Shown piece by piece: positions 10,301 through 18,705 of a stretch of DNA of 32,296 nucleotides. Numbering within the stretch: position 1 is the stretch's first letter; each line of letters opens with the position of its first letter. The translations under genes and the position numbers were made by a program. The stretch comes from an uncultured Thiotrichaceae bacterium (GTDB lineage Bacteria > Pseudomonadota > Gammaproteobacteria > Thiotrichales > Thiotrichaceae), in assembly GCA_902727985.1 (NCBI GenBank), contig CACVAY010000061.1:1-32296 (forward strand), written 5' to 3'. The notes below the pieces were generated by a model. That model was not told the origin of the DNA and made no database searches. It saw only the letters and a program-made list of their open reading frames with translations.

Positions 10301-12002
10301 CCGTTTTTTCCTTGTTCGTTGAGCTACCATCGTAATTTAATGCGTTGACCAGTTTGCCATTCAAGCTGACTTCAATTTTTTGCATGGGAGAATGCTGAAC
10401 AGCAACATCCGTTGATGCCACGGCAGGAACATAATTTTCAGGCGGCCACAAAATTTTGAATCCTGGTGTAGCGGTTGTAACAAATGTTTTACCGAAGTTC
10501 TCAAGTGGGTGGTCTATATCAGCTTCTAGTTCCTTATTCTTATTGCTCAACTTGTAATTAGCTTTTGTGGAAGCAGAGCCCTGAACATAAAAGTCTGCTC
10601 GCCAAAGACTTCCTTGTTTCAAATCTACAAATTGAGAATAATCTGAACCTGCAAATTGTGTGTTTTTCTTACAACTTAAAGGAGCGAACCCCTCAGGTAG
10701 ACTCTCTGGGTCCATCGTGATCACATGATTACCAGGCTTTACACCTTCTAGATGCCAGAAACCATCTTCATCACTTTGAGTACTACGACCTGTTTCTAAA
10801 TATATGCGTGCTTTTTCTAGTGCTGGAGCATCCTTTGCACATCCAATAAAGACGCGCCCCGTTAATATACTGGTTTCCTGCATCAGCTCATCAACCATCC
10901 GAATGGATGCTTGTGCCTTTTTTGAAGAAGAATTATCACTGATTGCTTGGGCGATATTGGTCGCCTCTTTATCAGGCGCACCTGCACCGATAAGTACACG
11001 ATAAGTTAACTTCCAGACATTATCTCTTGGCATATTGCCTAAGAGAAATGTGAGTTGGCGTCCTTGTTTGATGATTTGTGTATCATCAAACTGAACATCA
11101 TCAAGTCTAGCGGTGTTGTCTACATATCTAAAACCAGGAGGAAGTCGGTCATGAATACGTAAATTCAACAAATTATTTTCTAAGCCTGTTGTGTTGATAC
11201 TCAGTGTGTATTTTACAATATCGCCAATAGCAGCAGTTTCTTTATCTGCATTCTTAGATAATGTGATGAACTGTGATGGATCAATAAGTGCTGCAGTAGC
11301 GCTGATATCTGTACTATCAATATCATCTTGATAATTTACTCGAATCTTAGCGTCTTTTTGTACGGTTATGATGCCATCAAATGGGTTCGCAGTACTTCCA
11401 CTGGCTGATTGAATAGCACCCCGAAAAATCCCTGATGAGGGTTCTGTTTCGGTTAAAAGAATAACTTCGGTGTCGCCGGTTTCGGGGACTATGATGGTGA
11501 CGAAAATCGTTTCTCTCACGAGTGGGTCTGAATTCTGATCAAGGTCTTCTACTTGAATAATGATGGGTTCGTTGGCCACATAGAGGCTGGTTTCTTCGAT
11601 AGGGTGATTGTCGGGAACAGCGATGACTGTGCCATTGGATAGTACGAGTTCAGAAATAGGGTTAAAGGCTTTACCGCCATCATCGCTGCTATTGTAGGCA
11701 GCTTCTGGTAATGAAACAGGTGTTCCAGAATCAGTGATTTTATGAAAGCTGATAATTGAGGGCGTACGAGATGCCGTGGTCAAACCAGCACTACTACTGA
11801 TGCTCGTTGTTTTACCATCAAATAAGAAACTTGCTGTTACCGTATTGGTAATGAGTGTTTCAGGAGGCGTTGCAGCCTTAGAATTATTGCCCAATAAAGT
11901 GAAGAGCAAAATACCACAGACAAGTACCAGCCAAAGTATGTTTACTGCTTTGGCAAGTTTAAAGCTCTTGCTGCTCAAGTAAGTGATATTAGCCCTAAAC
12001 AT
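7374..12002 (-). CDS. DUF11 / carboxypeptidase-regulatory-like / outer-membrane beta-barrel protein, 1542 residues
   Basis: A very large exported protein. It has a long N-region and a hydrophobic core at about 20-38 ending SKAA, a probable signal peptide. A Cys-poor beta-rich region follows. A DUF11 domain lies at about 246-370 (ITLSKNADKETAAIGDIVKY, then HDRLPPGFRYVDN), then a carboxypeptidase-regulatory or SpaA-like domain at about 378-440 (TGRVFIGC, DEDGFWHLEGVKPGNHVI). Ig-like beta domains run to about 710. From about 720 to the end, alternating polar and hydrophobic strands, many aromatic girdles and a final strand GPYIQFRYRAD indicate a barrel of outer-membrane type. It is the last gene of the leftward cluster, 12 bases after a DUF11 gene. 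It may anchor or export the smaller DUF11 proteins; that is inference. No terminator is obvious in the 102 bases to namZ. Confidence 0.85.
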   Translation of the reverse strand: MFRANITYLSSKSFKLAKAVNILWLVLVCGILLFTLLGNNSKAATPPETLITNTVTASFLFDGKTTSISSSAGLTTASRTPSIISFHKITDSGTPVSLPEAAYNSSDDGGKAFNPISELVLSNGTVIAVPDNHPIEETSLYVANEPIIIQVEDLDQNSDPLVRETIFVTIIVPETGDTEVILLTETEPSSGIFRGAIQSASGSTANPFDGIITVQKDAKIRVNYQDDIDSTDISATAALIDPSQFITLSKNADKETAAIGDIVKYTLSINTTGLENNLLNLRIHDRLPPGFRYVDNTARLDDVQFDDTQIIKQGRQLTFLLGNMPRDNVWKLTYRVLIGAGAPDKEATNIAQAISDNSSSKKAQASIRMVDELMQETSILTGRVFIGCAKDAPALEKARIYLETGRSTQSDEDGFWHLEGVKPGNHVITMDPESLPEGFAPLSCKKNTQFAGSDYSQFVDLKQGSLWRADFYVQGSASTKANYKLSNKNKELEADIDHPLENFGKTFVTTATPGFKILWPPENYVPAVASTDVAVQHSPMQKIEVSLNGKLVNALNYDGSSTNKEKTVRVSRYRGLDIDIKNRENTLKVVLKDKKGKVLKTLFKNIHFSSLPASVEVLEARSNLTADGKSLPEIVIEVKDLEGFPMRKNTHGYFVIEDGDYQIDDQRKKRIDLNLGESFGQHKYYIDETGIARIFLKPTTQTGEITLRFYLDNNRSVLRRVWLKPHIRDTWLLVGLAEGTLGHKTISGNLQTLNDKDIKSDTYSNGRIAFFAKGKVKGKYLLTVAYDSAKEDSDVGTQLQGNIDPEAFYTVYGDRTYSQYEATSSKKLFLKLEKEQFYFLFGDYRTNLTVTELSEYKRTLNGIHSEYHGKYMRSNISVSYTRQKHQQDEIPGDGTSGLYYLSQNIIPNSEVITLETRDRFHPEQIVSQRLLAEHVDYTIDYDQRSLFLKFPVPGRDEKLNPNFIVVDYETDGNSNKTLVAAGRAAYVSEDGFTETGISAIHEEKNANDEGGDLVGVDITHKLNENIELKGEFAQSDTNTKDSAWLLQAKTESKKVTGKAYIRQQGSNFGLGHQNISDQGTKKHGLEADYRLKDDLTLNSDIYRQDNLDNDNRRDQASIELEQRFVSGHVDAGLRYTRELVNTELRGGTLASLGSSFTPGNGRLTFRSHVEKNIRTFDSGDAEAYPDRLIVGADIGITDGVALFLEREIAKGDQTEAVTDRVGLTSKLWEGATARTSIDRESAAYGDSTFGTLGLQQRLSLTEHITADISVDHAKTLKTSEETTNNSVDADQPAIYGAERDNYTAFSVGLGYRDNDWGWTNRLEIRQGDSEDKTNLRFGLLRNLGKGRDISASISITDLQLNNGVTTETTEFSVGSAWHPQDSDYTILQRLDFKQDQQVDNTSKSKTRKFIHNIHINKQIGDKTQASLHHGIKHTIDSEFNQEFENTVDTGRLQVRRNINESWDVGLHAGYLRSWDADTTEYGYGLSVGTSPRKNMWFSLGYNFEGFSDDDFNNSDYTAKGPYIQFRYRADAEQLGLNHDKKQ

Positions 12003-12014
12003 GATTGCTACAAC

Positions 12015-13013
12015 TTAGTTGATTGTTGCAGTAATTGTCATGGTTGCTGTTTCACCAGCATCAAGATCAAAAGCAGCTGATGTTACTGTTCCACCGGATT
12101 CGGTAGGTGTTGTGACAGCAGCATCACCGTCGGTTAATGAAGCACTTACAAATGTTACATCACTTGGAAGAGGATCACTAATTACGATACCTGCAGCAGT
12201 TGCTGCACCTGCTGCATTTGATACTGTAATTGTATATTCAATCGTAGCACCTGGAATTCGCTTTGGAGCATCAACACCTGTGCCAGTAACATCAGAGCCA
12301 TTAATACTCATTTTGGTTACTGCATCCGTTTTGTTAACAGTAATATCTGCAGTTGCAATTGTGTAAGTATTCGTTGCAGAGTGTGCTGCATTTCTGTCAG
12401 CACCATCTTCAGTAGTACCTGTGCTATCTGCAAATACAGTTTGAACAGTTGCAGGGTCATCTGCCCCAGTAGACTGTGTTACGCCATTAGCTGTGGCTTT
12501 TAAATCAACTAATGCAGTTTTTCCTTGGTTTACTGATGAGCTACTGTCCGGGATATCACAATTAACGGTGATCGTCGTCGTTGCACCAGCGTTGATTGTG
12601 ACACTTGTTGGCGTAGTACAGCTGTCAAGGTCGAAATCATCTGTTGCAACATCTGCTTTAGTGGCAAAGTTAAAAGTTTCATTGCTATTACCTTCATTTT
12701 TTACCGTGAAAGTAATGGCTTGTGCATCTGCGCTAGGTACAACGGTTACACCAGAACCTGCAGTAACGAGTACGTCGATTTTCTTATCTACTTTGAACGT
12801 TGTTGCTTCACCTTGGCCAACACCAGGAACAGCGTTACCGCCATCTTTTGATTCAATAGGTGTTTGGTCTACCAATCCAACTTTGTAGGTAATAGTAGCT
12901 GTGTTGTTAATGTCCGTACCGGCGAGTGTGCCATCGGCCCATAAACTTGATGATGCGGTAAAGGCTGCAAGACTAAAGAATAAGGGGATTGTTCTAATTA
13001 TTGTTGTTTTCAT
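12015..13013 (-). CDS. Secreted DUF11/Ig-like surface protein, 332 residues
   Basis: A signal peptide (MKTTIIRTIPLFFSLAAFTA, cleaved near SLWADG) is followed by a mature protein very rich in Thr, Ala, Val, Asp and Gly with few Lys, Arg or aromatic residues, a composition usual for bacterial surface-layer or fibre subunits. The mature start GTLAGTDINNTATITYKV recurs as AGILAGTSIKNTVEVTYF in the neighbouring 350-residue protein. A middle beta-domain carries two Cys (CTTPTS and NCDIPDSS). The C-terminal 95 residues form a DUF11 domain (ITVNKTDAVTK through PGATIEYTITVSN to ISDPLPSDVTFVSA). It ends ITATIN. A strong stem-loop lies in the transcript just upstream of the gene. It may be the most abundant product of the cluster; that is inferred only from composition and the stem-loop. 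Confidence 0.83.
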   Translation of the reverse strand: MKTTIIRTIPLFFSLAAFTASSSLWADGTLAGTDINNTATITYKVGLVDQTPIESKDGGNAVPGVGQGEATTFKVDKKIDVLVTAGSGVTVVPSADAQAITFTVKNEGNSNETFNFATKADVATDDFDLDSCTTPTSVTINAGATTTITVNCDIPDSSSSVNQGKTALVDLKATANGVTQSTGADDPATVQTVFADSTGTTEDGADRNAAHSATNTYTIATADITVNKTDAVTKMSINGSDVTGTGVDAPKRIPGATIEYTITVSNAAGAATAAGIVISDPLPSDVTFVSASLTDGDAAVTTPTESGGTVTSAAFDLDAGETATMTITATIN

Positions 13014-13072
13014 TGTTATTATCTCTTGGTTTGTTTTTTATATTTTGTAGTTTTTATTGTTTTTTTGATGAT

Positions 13073-13110
13073 ATGGGTCTAACCCTCTAGGGGATAAAGG
13101 CTAAACCCAT
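13073..13110 (-). other. Intra-operon RNA stem-loop between two surface-protein genes
   Basis: Read as minus-strand RNA, bases 13110-13099 (AUGGGUUUAGCC) pair with 13084-13073 (GGUUAGACCCAU) over 12 base pairs, two of them G-U. Read as plus-strand RNA the same two positions would be mismatches, so the structure belongs to the leftward transcript. It is not followed by a U-tract but by an A-rich leader running to the next ATG at 13013. It sits 7 bases after the stop of the 166-residue gene. An mRNA processing or stabilising site is more likely than a terminator. Confidence 0.55.
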
Positions 13111-13116
13111 TGGGTG

Positions 13117-13617
13117 TTAAAGTAAGCGAACTTGAAAGCTCACAGCTTTTCTTTCTTGAGGTTGTAGGTCTCCTTGATATTGCCAACGGATATGAGTGTA
13201 ATCAGATGGGGGGGCAGGATACATCTTTCCATCACTACCACGTACTTTAAGTTGTGCTGGTTTTGCCCATTGCTTACCGCCATCGATAGAATAGACAATG
13301 TTACAATTGGCACCACTTGCGGTATTGGCCAGATACACCGTGTGTTTAGGAATAGGGTTGGTAATATTGATATTGTCTGCTGGTTTACCACTAATATTCG
13401 TGAAGAATGTGGAATACTGAACCACCTCACCTGGCAGTACTTTAGCCGCAGGAACACGCTTATAAGTGCGCTCGCCGTTTTCATTGACAACAGCGATAAT
13501 CTTTTCGGCTTTAGAGTCAACATTAAGATGCCCCTGAGCAGCCATTGCCGTTGTACTGGCAAATATGACTCCGCTAATGGATAAAATGGAGAGGCTTTTT
13601 TTTATTATCGAAAACAT
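13117..13617 (-). CDS. Small secreted DUF11-like protein, 166 residues
   Basis: The signal peptide is clear (hydrophobic SILSISGVIFASTTAMA, cleavage after AMA). The mature 140 residues form one DUF11-like Ig fold: LPGEVVQYSTFFTNISGKPA, then ITNPIPKHTVYLANTASGA, then a C-terminal strand ERKAVSFQVRLL. A single mature Cys is present. An AAAGGCAA precedes the ATG. It is the second gene of the leftward cluster, 17 bases after the 350-residue gene. A run of seven C on the coding strand (13208-13214) is a minor slippage risk. Role unknown; a capping or adaptor subunit alongside the larger DUF11 proteins would fit but is not shown by the sequence. Confidence 0.82.
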   Translation of the reverse strand: MFSIIKKSLSILSISGVIFASTTAMAAQGHLNVDSKAEKIIAVVNENGERTYKRVPAAKVLPGEVVQYSTFFTNISGKPADNINITNPIPKHTVYLANTASGANCNIVYSIDGGKQWAKPAQLKVRGSDGKMYPAPPSDYTHIRWQYQGDLQPQERKAVSFQVRLL

Positions 13618-13634
13618 ATTGTTGCCTTTTTTTA

Positions 13635-14687
13635 TTAATTGATTTTATATGAAATGGTTAATACATGTGACGTAGGAGCTGAAACATCTCCTAATGAAAG
13701 CGTAATGGCGTCATGACGTGATTGATTAAAATCTCCAACATCTGCGTCTTGTTGATCTGAAAGAGCGGTTCCATTCAAGAACATGCTGCCAGCGATATAA
13801 TTCATATTATCCGGGGTAGGGTCTTGGATAACGATCTGTTCAATGGTTCCGTTATCACCAACAACATCAATGTTTATTTGATAAGTAACCTTAGCGTTAG
13901 TGATGACTGTATCGCCACCAAATGGATCAACAACCGATAGAACTGTTTTATGTAGATTAAGCTGAACAGGAGATACTTGATAAATACCAACCGCAGAAGC
14001 AGTGCCTAATTCAACAAGGTTCACAAGAGCGGTTCCTTTATCTCCGACATTCTCAAGCACACCTCCAAGCGGTTTTGTTGTTGCTCCAGGTGTTGTTGAT
14101 ACTGCACTTAACGCTACATGTCCTTCATCATCTTTATTCAGTAAAGGAGGAATTGTTGCCTCTATATAAGCAATGATTGATTGATCCGCTGTCAGCAACG
14201 GATGGCCTTCGTTATCTGTTGCAATTGAAGAAGATGCTATGGCATTGATATAGGGAGTGTCCGTGCTTTGAAGGCCAGGTAGGTCGTTAGTTTCAATCCA
14301 TAATTTTAGGTTGTTAGGCTCAAATTCATCTCCTGAAACTAATGGATTCATCTCCAGTTTGTATGCTTCATTACCATTGCCTGTATTGGTGATCTGATAG
14401 GACAACACTACATCAGTAGCAGGTGTTGCGACGACTCTTGCTGGCGTATCTAGTGATACAACCGAAACATTAATGATTTCATCAACAGTAAACGCTGACG
14501 ATGCATACTCCGTTTTGCTTTGATCCGTTGAATCATTAATAAAGTAGGTAACTTCAACGGTGTTTTTTATTGATGTGCCCGCTAATATTCCAGCAGCATA
14601 AACATTATTAAAGAGTGTTATTAAGCCTAAAAATATGAGTATAAAATATGTTACTTTGTATAAATTAGTATTATATATATTCTTCAT
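13635..14687 (-). CDS. Secreted DUF11/Ig-like surface protein, 350 residues
   Basis: First gene of the leftward surface cluster. The N-terminus has a hydrophobic core (YFILIFLGLITLFNNVYAAG) typical of a signal peptide cleaved near VYAAG. The mature start AGILAGTSIKNTVEVTYF matches that of the 332-residue protein downstream, and both end in a strand closing with Ile-Asn, so the two are divergent paralogues. A first Ig-like domain covers about 30-130; the C-terminal third is DUF11-like (LNLHKTVLSVVDPFGG, IVIQDPTPDNMNYIAGSMFL, ISYKIN). No Cys is present in the mature protein. No clear Shine-Dalgarno precedes the ATG; the leader is almost pure A/T. Likely a structural surface subunit. Confidence 0.82.
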   Translation of the reverse strand: MKNIYNTNLYKVTYFILIFLGLITLFNNVYAAGILAGTSIKNTVEVTYFINDSTDQSKTEYASSAFTVDEIINVSVVSLDTPARVVATPATDVVLSYQITNTGNGNEAYKLEMNPLVSGDEFEPNNLKLWIETNDLPGLQSTDTPYINAIASSSIATDNEGHPLLTADQSIIAYIEATIPPLLNKDDEGHVALSAVSTTPGATTKPLGGVLENVGDKGTALVNLVELGTASAVGIYQVSPVQLNLHKTVLSVVDPFGGDTVITNAKVTYQINIDVVGDNGTIEQIVIQDPTPDNMNYIAGSMFLNGTALSDQQDADVGDFNQSRHDAITLSLGDVSAPTSHVLTISYKIN

Positions 14688-14729
14688 TTTTATATTTTCT
14701 ATTTTTTATAGTCATTAATTTTTTATCAT

Positions 14730-14759
14730 TTTATATGGGGGTAATAGAAATATAAACAA
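14730..14759 (-). promoter_or_regulatory. Candidate sigma70 promoter for the leftward surface cluster
   Basis: On the minus strand TTGTTT (14759-14754) and TATAAA (14735-14730) are separated by 18 bases, 43 bases upstream of the ATG at 14687. The match is reasonable, but the surroundings are so AT-rich that chance matches are likely. Confidence 0.4.
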
Positions 14760-14775
14760 TTGATAATTTTATTAG

Positions 14776-14789
14776 AGTTAAGATTAACT
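14776..14789. promoter_or_regulatory. Perfect dyad AGTTAA-GA-TTAACT, candidate operator
   Basis: A 14-base inverted repeat with a 2-base centre lies in the divergent control region, just upstream of the proposed leftward -35 box. It has the size of a small dimeric regulator site. No regulator gene is found in the locus. Confidence 0.3.
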
Positions 14790-14879
14790 ATTGCTGAATT
14801 ATTTATACCGTTTGTCGGATGAATGCATTTTTTTTTATTTTTTCATATATATTCGCTGAAATATGAGTCTGTGGCTTTC

Positions 14880-14908
14880 GTTGATATAAGTCAATGTTGA
14901 CATAAGTC
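14880..14908 (+). repeat. Two 13-base direct repeats upstream of the TSP3 gene
   Basis: GTTGATATAAGTC (14880-14892) and GTTGACATAAGTC (14896-14908) differ at one base and start 16 bases apart. The second copy contains the TTGACA of the proposed promoter. Tandem same-orientation sites overlapping a -35 box suggest a response-regulator type operator, which would control the rightward arm of the surface locus. Confidence 0.45.
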
Positions 14909-14923
14909 TTTAATATGTAATAT
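14897..14923 (+). promoter_or_regulatory. Candidate promoter for the TSP3-OmpA arm
   Basis: A consensus TTGACA at 14897-14902 is followed after 15 bases by TAATAT at 14918-14923. The spacing is shorter than ideal, which is common in activator-dependent promoters. The gene start is at 14958, with AAGGGG as ribosome binding site at 14946-14951. Confidence 0.45.
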
Positions 14924-14957
14924 TTTTTGCTGAAAATAAAACGCTAAGGGGCGAATA

Positions 14958-17900
14958 ATGGGCAATAATAAATATAACTATGCTCTTAAAAAAACTACGC
15001 TAGGTACTTTATTACTTACATCATCTTTCTTGTTTACTTCAACGGCATTCTCTGCCACTCAATATACTGTTTCACGAGTAGAGCCTCTTCAGTCAACGAC
15101 TAACAGTGATTCTATTGTTTACCAAGTTGATTTTAACGGTTTGTCAGTTCCTGGTTTAGAGCCTAGCGACTTTTCATTGTTTTTAGCTAGTGGGGCCCAA
15201 AAGGTCGACACAGCAGAGGCTCTGGCTAATGATACGATTTATAGAGTAACAGTATTGACGAAAGACGCTGGTCAGGTTGCTATTATTCTCAAAGAATTTG
15301 TTACTGATGATAATGGTGTCGATTATAATTTCCATGTTGATTCTAATAATTTACCTATTTATACCATTGATAAAATCGCTCCTCCCACTCCAACGCTGAC
15401 TTCTCCAGAATATACATTATCAAACAGACCAGAATTTACGGGGGATCAACTAGATGAAAGCACTGGGAAGTCGTTAGCAGAACCAAAATCGGTGGTGACA
15501 GTTACTTTGGTGGATAATCCAGGGACGTGTTCTGCGCTGGTGAGTGATGAAGGGACGTGGACTTGTTCCATTCAACCTGCTGTCGATTATCAATCGTATA
15601 TCAGTCATATCACCGCAACCGATGAGGCTGGTAATGTCAGTGAAATCGGGGAAAATCCGATAGACGTATTAGATCCATTTGGGGACGACGACAACGATTC
15701 ATTAAGCAATAGTGTAGAGATAAATATCACAAAAACAGATCCAACACATGATGATAGTGATCGTGATGGCGTTCCTGATCAGATAGAAGTTGGCGGTGAT
15801 GCAAATAATCCACTGGATTATAATAATGACGGTATTATTGACGCGAAGGATCCTCATAATGACTCTGATACTGATGGCCTGAGTAATTTGCTAGAACTTC
15901 ATTTAGGTTTGCTACCTATGGATCCTGATTTTGATAACGATACGATACTTGATGGGGTTGAGGCTGGAGCATTAGGGTTGGACTCCGATAATGATGGTAT
16001 TGATGACAAATTTGATGTTGACAGTACCAACGGCGGTGATACGAACGAGGATGGTATTGATGATGATGCGATTTTACGAGATTCCGACTTGGATAGTGTC
16101 GCAGATGCAAAAGACAAGGATAGCGATAATGATGGTTTACCTGATCTTTTCGAAGGGGTAGATGACCCGGATAACGATAATATACCCAATTATCTGGATC
16201 TTGATTCCAACGGGGATAATATTAGCGATGCGGATGCATCGGGTACAACAGGCAATGATTCCGACGGGGATGGCATTGATGACACCTTTGATGTTGATAA
16301 TACGGGTGGTACTGATGCGAATGGAGATGGCATTGATGATGATGTCGTAGGTTCAGATGTCGATAGTGATGGTATTAACGATGCGATCGATGATGATAAC
16401 GATAACGATGGTATTACCAACATTGTTGAAGGTAATGACGACATAGATGGTGATGGCAAAGGCAATTCTACTGATACAGACTCCGATGGGGATGGTGTTC
16501 CAGATAGTATTGAAAGTACAGAAGATATAGATGGTGATGGGAAGGGGAACTATCTTGATACAGATTCAGATAATGACGGTATCAGTGATAATGATGAAGC
16601 TGGCCTTACAGGCAATGATCATGACAACGATGGCATTGATGATGCATTAGATGTCGATTTAACGAATGGAAACGATCTTGATAATAATGGTATTGATGAT
16701 GATCTTCCTTTGGATAGCGATAATGACGGCACTCCTGATTACCAAGATGTAGATTCTGACAATGATGGTATCCCTGATATCCTGGATGGAACGGGCGATT
16801 ATGATGGTGATGGTATCAAAGACTATCTTGACCCAGATGCAGATAATAATGGAATCAATGATGGTGTAGAAATCGGAATAACCGGAAATGATCATGATAA
16901 TGATGGTATTGATGATTTGTTTGATGTTGATTTTACCGGTGGAATAGATCTCAATGGCGATGGTATCGATGATAATGCTCTACCAGATTCAGACAATGAT
17001 GGCAGACCTGATCATATAGATCCTGATACCGATGGTGATGGTATTCCTGATAGTGTAGAGGGCGTTGGGGATGCTGATGATGATGGCAAGTCAAATCATA
17101 TCGATTTAGACTCCGATAATGATGGTATCAGTGATAGCGATGAGGCTGGAGTTACTGGCTTAGACTCCGATAATGACGGCATTGATGACAAGTACGATGT
17201 AGATATTACCAATGGAATAGATGCCAATAATAATGGTGTTGATGACTTCTTTGAAAACCAAGTCGGGGGGGATTATTTAAATCCTGACAATGATACTGAT
17301 AAGGATGGGCTTCCAAATTCTACCGAGAAATATCTTGGCACTGATCCAACAAACCCGGATTCTAATAACAATGGTATTTCTGATGGAGATGAAGATACCG
17401 ATGGTGACGGGCTAACGGATGCCATGGAGGTCTTACTTGGCTTGGATCCCAAGGATGGTGATTCTAATAATAATGGTATTGGTGATGCCTATGAAGATTC
17501 CGATGGTGATGGTATTAGCAACATTGTAGAGATTTTTCTCGGTCTTGATCCGACCAATCCTGATAGTGATGGGGATGGTTCGAAAGATACTACAGTCAGT
17601 GACTGGGATAATGATGGCATTAATAACTCACAAGAATTGGGGGGCTTACCCTTCGCCGATAGTGATCAAGACAGCATTCCCGCTTACCTTGATGATAATG
17701 ATAACGATAATGAGATAGGTGATGAAGACGGTAGTATCGAGTTTCCTTTTGATATTGATGGGGATGGACAGTTAAACGTTCTGGATGCTGATGATGATGG
17801 TGACAAGATTCAAACATTATCAGAAGGTCTCTCTGATTCAGACTCGGATGCTATTCCAGATTATCTTGAATCTAATATCCATGATTTTGATGGGGATGGA

Positions 17901-18695
17901 AGTGCGGATTATGTAGATAATGATGATGAAAATGATGGATTGTTGACATCGGGTGAAATCAACTCATCTATCAATAATATTGCTAATGATAATGATCATG
18001 ACTCCATACCTGATTATCTTGATGGTGATAGCACTAACATCAATAATTTGATTGATGGGTCCGGTGATAGTGATAAGAATGGTATCAGTGATACTGCCGA
18101 ATGTGCACAGAAGTTTCCTTGTAAAGATCATGATTTTGATGGCGTACCAGACTTCATCGATACCGATAATGATAATGATGGCGTAAGAGATGCAGAAGAA
18201 ATAGGGCAGAATCCATCGCAACCTATCGATACAGATGAGGATGGAATTCCGGATTATCAGGAACCTAATAATCTGGATAGTGATGGCGATTCTATCGTTG
18301 ATTATCTTGATACTGATGATGATGGTGATGGCACTTTTACACGTATAGAACTCCCCGTAAACAAAGATGCTGATGGTGATGGTATTCCAGATTATCTTGA
18401 TGGTGATACGAATGTGTTATCGCCCAACGGAGAATTTGATGGGGATGCTGATGGGGATGGTGTTCTTGATAGGCTGGAGTGTACGACTGCTCCTTTTTGC
18501 CAAGACAGTAATGACAATGGCATACCTGATTATCGTGAACACAACGGTTTATCGGGGAATGTCATTAATACCCCGCCAGGGGTAACGACAGTATCAGGTG
18601 GAGGTGGTGGTAGTTTTTCTCCATTTGCATTGTTACTTGGATTATTGGGCTTCGTAATACGCCGTTATAAGTTGATGGTAAGGAATAAAAACTAA
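14958..18695 (+). CDS. Thrombospondin type 3 repeat surface protein with GlyGly-CTERM-like tail, 1245 residues
   Basis: An exported, extremely acidic protein. The signal peptide ends near TSTAFSA. The N-terminal 230 residues hold beta-rich and bacterial Ig-like domains ([19 protein letters not shown]; two Cys in [15 protein letters not shown]). From about 240 to 1205 it is an almost unbroken array of DxDxDGxxD calcium-binding units of thrombospondin type 3 kind, partly ordered as 91-residue modules. The C-terminus has a Gly-rich [11 protein letters not shown], a hydrophobic [12 protein letters not shown] and then RR with a basic tail: the GlyGly-CTERM pattern processed by rhombosortase in other gammaproteobacteria. 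No rhombosortase gene is in the window. It is 10 bases upstream of the OmpA gene, so they are co-transcribed. Expected to fold as a rigid Ca2+-dependent stalk at the cell surface. Confidence 0.9.
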   Translation: MGNNKYNYALKKTTLGTLLLTSSFLFTSTAFSATQYTVSRVEPLQSTTNSDSIVYQVDFNGLSVPGLEPSDFSLFLASGAQKVDTAEALANDTIYRVTVLTKDAGQVAIILKEFVTDDNGVDYNFHVDSNNLPIYTIDKIAPPTPTLTSPEYTLSNRPEFTGDQLDESTGKSLAEPKSVVTVTLVDNPGTCSALVSDEGTWTCSIQPAVDYQSYISHITATDEAGNVSEIGENPIDVLDPFGDDDNDSLSNSVEINITKTDPTHDDSDRDGVPDQIEVGGDANNPLDYNNDGIIDAKDPHNDSDTDGLSNLLELHLGLLPMDPDFDNDTILDGVEAGALGLDSDNDGIDDKFDVDSTNGGDTNEDGIDDDAILRDSDLDSVADAKDKDSDNDGLPDLFEGVDDPDNDNIPNYLDLDSNGDNISDADASGTTGNDSDGDGIDDTFDVDNTGGTDANGDGIDDDVVGSDVDSDGINDAIDDDNDNDGITNIVEGNDDIDGDGKGNSTDTDSDGDGVPDSIESTEDIDGDGKGNYLDTDSDNDGISDNDEAGLTGNDHDNDGIDDALDVDLTNGNDLDNNGIDDDLPLDSDNDGTPDYQDVDSDNDGIPDILDGTGDYDGDGIKDYLDPDADNNGINDGVEIGITGNDHDNDGIDDLFDVDFTGGIDLNGDGIDDNALPDSDNDGRPDHIDPDTDGDGIPDSVEGVGDADDDGKSNHIDLDSDNDGISDSDEAGVTGLDSDNDGIDDKYDVDITNGIDANNNGVDDFFENQVGGDYLNPDNDTDKDGLPNSTEKYLGTDPTNPDSNNNGISDGDEDTDGDGLTDAMEVLLGLDPKDGDSNNNGIGDAYEDSDGDGISNIVEIFLGLDPTNPDSDGDGSKDTTVSDWDNDGINNSQELGGLPFADSDQDSIPAYLDDNDNDNEIGDEDGSIEFPFDIDGDGQLNVLDADDDGDKIQTLSEGLSDSDSDAIPDYLESNIHDFDGDGSADYVDNDDENDGLLTSGEINSSINNIANDNDHDSIPDYLDGDSTNINNLIDGSGDSDKNGISDTAECAQKFPCKDHDFDGVPDFIDTDNDNDGVRDAEEIGQNPSQPIDTDEDGIPDYQEPNNLDSDGDSIVDYLDTDDDGDGTFTRIELPVNKDADGDGIPDYLDGDTNVLSPNGEFDGDADGDGVLDRLECTTAPFCQDSNDNGIPDYREHNGLSGNVINTPPGVTTVSGGGGGSFSPFALLLGLLGFVIRRYKLMVRNKN
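15960..17417 (+). repeat. Higher-order 273-base (91-residue) modules inside the TSP3 gene
   Basis: The phrase (D/V)EAGxTGxDxDNDGIDDxxDV recurs five times. Aligned codons fall at 15963, 16236, 16599, 16872 and 17145. Three intervals are exactly 273 bases and one is 363, which equals 273 plus 90 (30 residues). This shows that the TSP3 array grew by duplication of a 91-residue block, with one block carrying an extra 30-residue unit. Such tracts can change copy number by recombination. Confidence 0.8.
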
Positions 18696-18705
18696 GGGAA
18701 TCCTC

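Noticed and set aside
12019-12888. Plus-strand frames of 115 and 131 residues opposite the 332-residue surface gene
   Set aside because: Shadows of a low-complexity Thr/Ala/Val gene; no ribosome binding sites and no domain.
15899-17900. Several open frames antisense or shifted in the TSP3 gene, rich in Ser, His or Ile
   Set aside because: They are mirror images of the GAT/GGT-rich repeat coding and have extreme composition.
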